NCBI GenBank assembly: GCA_008975185.1
Contig: BFAU01000125.1
Location: 1-8,422, forward strand
Source: a bacterium MnTg04
Lineage (GTDB): Bacteria; Pseudomonadota; Gammaproteobacteria; Steroidobacterales; MnTg04
Reading direction: 5' to 3'
Length of the DNA: 8,422 nt
Shown: positions 7,148-8,422 of the stretch, in pieces
Numbering within the stretch: position 1 is the stretch's first letter
How the letters are laid out: the number at the start of each line of letters is the position of its first letter
The notes under the pieces: generated by a model
Database searches by the model: none
What the model was told of the DNA's origin: nothing
Seen by the model: the letters and a program-made list of their open reading frames with translations, nothing else
Made by a program: the position numbers and the translations under genes

Positions 7148-7444
7148 TCAGTCTTCCAGGACGATTTCTTCGAATGTCACCAGCGTAAACCCGGCCTTGG
7201 TGACCAATTCCTTAATAGTCTCTTCAGAAAGCGACACGCCGTCTTCGACCTGGACGAAGAACTCGCCGGTTTCGAGTTCAGACTTGATATCCACGACGCC
7301 CTCGAGATTTTTCAGTTTCTTCTCGACACCGTAAACACAGAATGGACAGGACAGACCGCTAACCACAACATGATAATGCACATCTTCGGCCAGGGCCTGA
7401 CTGGTAAAAAACAGCAAGGGCAATAGAAAAAACAAGCGTTTCAT
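7148..7444 (-). CDS. MerP-like periplasmic heavy-metal-binding protein
   Basis: The 98-residue protein has a signal peptide (MKRLFFLLPLLFFTSQALA, cleavage before Glu20) and one heavy-metal-associated (HMA) domain. The metal site is GLSCPFC (30-36, Cys33 and Cys36), followed by the standard helix VYGVEKKLKNLEGV and a KAGFTL ending typical of the fold. MerP and copper chaperones carry GMTCxxC here; Leu replaces the usual Met and Pro-Phe lies between the cysteines. It should bind a soft metal ion in the periplasm and pass it to the MerT-like protein. An in-frame TTG at 7468 would lengthen it by eight residues, but the ATG at 7444 has GAGG six to seven bases upstream, starts the signal peptide cleanly and leaves a 16-base gap after the MerT-like gene. 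Confidence 0.88.
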   Translation of the reverse strand: MKRLFFLLPLLFFTSQALAEDVHYHVVVSGLSCPFCVYGVEKKLKNLEGVVDIKSELETGEFFVQVEDGVSLSEETIKELVTKAGFTLVTFEEIVLED

Positions 7445-7460
7445 GTCGATCCTCATTGGC

Positions 7461-7832
7461 TCAGTCAAGGCTGTCCAGAAACAGCGTCAGCGGGTAAAGC
7501 GCATAGGCCGTAAATACGGAAGCGGCAAACAACGCGGTAATCGCCCACAGGATAATCTGTTGTACACGCGATCGATTGCCTTCGCCGACCTCGCATAGTC
7601 TGGAGCGGCGGACTCGCCACCAGCTATAGCCAAGGATTATGGCGGTGAGGCTGAAGGTGACGGCTTTGTATTCGGCGAGTACGCCCAGCCAGGGCAACGC
7701 CGATACGGCGGAGGCCACGACGCCACCCATCCCGAGGGCGACCAGGGCGATGGGCAGGGCACAACAGGTTGCGCCGGTCAGCGCCAGTACGGCGCTGCCG
7801 ATGATCCCGTTTGTGGTCTGATTGTCGTTCAT
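7461..7832 (-). CDS. MerT-like inner-membrane metal transporter
   Basis: The 123-residue membrane protein is similar in size to MerT (about 116). The first hydrophobic region carries GATCCALPIALVALGMGG (20-37), which mirrors the MerT segment with vicinal cysteines (Cys23, Cys24), a proline and VALG. Further hydrophobic segments lie near 38-52, 57-72 and 93-117, giving a three- to four-helix topology. In MerT the cytoplasmic loop has a second cysteine pair; here the loop reads RLCEVGEGN with only Cys80. MerT proteins take Hg(II) from MerP into the cytoplasm. The gene leads a three-gene minus-strand operon with the MerP-like and barrel genes, with no merR or merA beside it, so another soft metal is possible. 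The ATG at 7830-7832 has a weak GAGA ribosome site, and no MerR-type operator is evident upstream. Confidence 0.82.
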   Translation of the reverse strand: MNDNQTTNGIIGSAVLALTGATCCALPIALVALGMGGVVASAVSALPWLGVLAEYKAVTFSLTAIILGYSWWRVRRSRLCEVGEGNRSRVQQIILWAITALFAASVFTAYALYPLTLFLDSLD

Positions 7833-7876
7833 CGCGGTCTCTAGAGTAATAATCCATACCGTGGTCTGGTCGGGTT

Positions 7877-7899
7877 ATCGGGCCTGAAGGCCCTCCCAC
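7877..7899 (+). repeat. REP half-element
   Basis: The palindrome GGGCCTGAAGGCCC (7880-7893) is followed by TCCCAC. The stretch from GGGCCT to the final C matches the right half of element 2 at 17 of 20 bases and the equivalent half of element 1 at 18 of 20. The preceding GTCGGGTTATC resembles the central linker of element 2, but the expected left palindrome is absent, so this looks like a REPIN whose left half has decayed. It sits just upstream of the MerT-like gene. Confidence 0.7.
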
Positions 7900-8075
7900 G
7901 GGATCGGGAGGATGCTTGACCTTGCAGGCCCGGCCAAATTTCTGTGGGTCCGGGGCCGCTAAAGACAGATCGGCTCGTAATAGCTCAAATCCTCCTACGC
8001 CGAATATTATAAGACCTGTAGCAGGTACAGATACAAATGACGGGAAATGGGGTCCGCGTTGGTTTGCAAGCGCCG

Positions 8076-8130
8076 GCAGGGGCGGCTGCAGCCGCGATCG
8101 GATTTCTATCGGGCCTGGAGGCCCTCCTGC
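8076..8130 (+). repeat. REPIN-like element 2 (two inverted REP halves)
   Basis: The left half (8076-8097) contains the perfect palindrome GCGGCTGCAGCCGC (8082-8095). The right half (8108-8130) contains GGGCCTGGAGGCCC (8111-8124) followed by TCCTGC. The ends GCAGG and CCTGC are complementary, so the 55-base unit can fold as one long hairpin or two small ones. Arrangement and length match element 1 in reverse orientation. It lies just beyond the terminator of the M16 peptidase gene. Confidence 0.8.
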
Positions 8131-8143
8131 AATCTCAAGCGGC

Positions 8144-8171
8144 AAAAAACCCCGCCATCGGGCGGGGTTTT
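8144..8171 (-). terminator. Intrinsic terminator after the M16 peptidase gene
   Basis: AAAACCCCGCC-ATCG-GGCGGGGTTTT forms an uninterrupted eleven-base stem with a four-base loop. On the minus strand the GC core is followed by six T residues (A run at 8144-8149 on plus), the classic intrinsic terminator, about 36 bases past the peptidase stop codon. Four T residues on the plus side could make it weakly bidirectional. Confidence 0.93.
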
Positions 8172-8207
8172 CCTGTTGCGTTGGCGTCGGTTAGCAAACG
8201 GCTCCGG

Positions 8208-8422
8208 TTACAACTCCAGTATTTCGACATCCGCGATACCGAGCGCCCGGATGGGTTCCTCGATCTTGGCGAGATCGCCGACGATCAGCCAGATCAGTTG
8301 ATGGGGCCTCAAAACCTCATCGGCCGCGGCATCGATCTGCTCGAGGCTCATCGCTTCGTACTGGTCGGTCAAGGTCAGTACATAGTCGTCGGGTCGGCCG
8401 AATCGCTCGTTGGACAGCATGG
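8208..8422 (-). CDS. M16-family zinc peptidase, C-terminal fragment (partial)
   Basis: About 71 C-terminal residues enter from the right edge and end at a TAA (8208-8210). The segment has DQYEAMSLEQIDAAADEVLR followed by LIWLIVGDLAKIEEPIRALG. In pitrilysin/insulinase-like (M16) peptidases the last domain typically shows this 'xxLTxxDVxxAAxxxL....vVGD...i...l..lG' pattern, with a strand ending in VGD and a closing helix. The zinc motif HxxEH lies in the N-terminal domain and is not in the window, so it cannot be said whether this is an active subunit or an inactive partner. The ATG at 8418-8420 is almost certainly internal. The gene ends at the strong terminator at 8144-8171. Confidence 0.75.
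   Translation of the reverse strand, partial: MLSNERFGRPDDYVLTLTDQYEAMSLEQIDAAADEVLRPHQLIWLIVGDLAKIEEPIRALGIADVEILEL

Larger units (their letters stand above)
7833..8207. other. Gene-free 375-base stretch with repeat elements and a terminator
   Basis: No convincing coding frame is present between the MerT-like gene and the M16 peptidase end. Open frames here lack family signatures and cross repeats. The stretch holds a REP half-copy (7877-7899), a complete REPIN (8076-8130) and a strong terminator (8144-8171). It also holds an 11-base match to a REP end (CCTCCTACGCC, 7991-8001) and a small hairpin, ACCTG-TAG-CAGGT (8014-8026). The promoter of the mer-like operon should lie near 7833-7875, but I see no clear -35/-10 pair. 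Confidence 0.7.

Noticed and set aside
6381..7334. 317-codon plus-strand open frame
   Set aside because: It spans the opposite strand of both the barrel and MerP-like genes, crossing their boundary. Its composition is shadow-like, while the minus-strand genes have signal peptides and family motifs.
7445..7468. Upstream TTG start for the MerP-like protein
   Set aside because: It would put extra residues before the signal peptide and overlap the end of the MerT-like gene, while the ATG at 7444 has a better-placed ribosome site.
7624..8145. 173-codon minus-strand frame across the repeats
   Set aside because: It overlaps the MerT-like gene in another phase and runs through both REP elements, and its sequence is low-complexity Pro/Arg/Gly-rich with no recognisable domain.

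Overview
The window looks like chromosomal DNA of a gammaproteobacterium. It carries a BipA/TypA GTPase, a YaiI-type protein, a tRNA-Gly with an encoded CCA end, Shine-Dalgarno-led genes of moderately high GC, and interspersed REP-type palindromes of the GTAGGAG...CTTCAG kind. I cannot name a genus. No prophage, insertion sequence, CRISPR array or toxin-antitoxin pair is visible.

Layout. At the left edge (1-116, minus) is the 5' end of a membrane protein gene that resembles DUF1538. It diverges from typA (start best placed at 314, plus). typA is followed by a membrane-anchored glycerolipid acyltransferase (2207-3574) and a yaiI/UPF0178 gene (3689-4150), then by a tRNA-Gly(CCC) at 4352-4425. 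The rest of the window is transcribed leftward. A secreted TlpA-like thioredoxin (4467-5024) converges on the tRNA. Next come a SAM-dependent methyltransferase with a C-terminal membrane segment (5260-6108) and a compact three-gene metal-transport-like operon. Read on the minus strand, the operon runs MerT-like inner-membrane protein (7461-7832), MerP-like periplasmic metal-binding protein (7148-7444), outer-membrane beta-barrel protein (6261-7145). The C-terminal end of an M16 zinc peptidase gene (8208-8422) enters from the right edge and stops at a strong intrinsic terminator (8144-8171).

How the parts fit. TypA, the acyltransferase, YaiI and the tRNA are ordinary housekeeping genes. The coherent functional unit is the mer-like operon: a periplasmic CxxC carrier, a Cys-Cys inner-membrane transporter and an outer-membrane protein would span the whole envelope. 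There is no merR, merA or merB in the window, so the substrate and the fate of the metal are open. The TlpA-like thioredoxin about 1.2 kb downstream could help with periplasmic thiols, but only proximity suggests this.

The most notable non-coding signal is a family of paired inverted palindromes (REPIN-like). Two complete copies lie in opposite orientation at 5144-5199 and 8076-8130, and there is a half copy at 7877-7899. The two halves of each element use different but internally self-complementary cores. I found no clearly new defence or other complex system; the mer-like operon and the two-part REPIN are the best leads.
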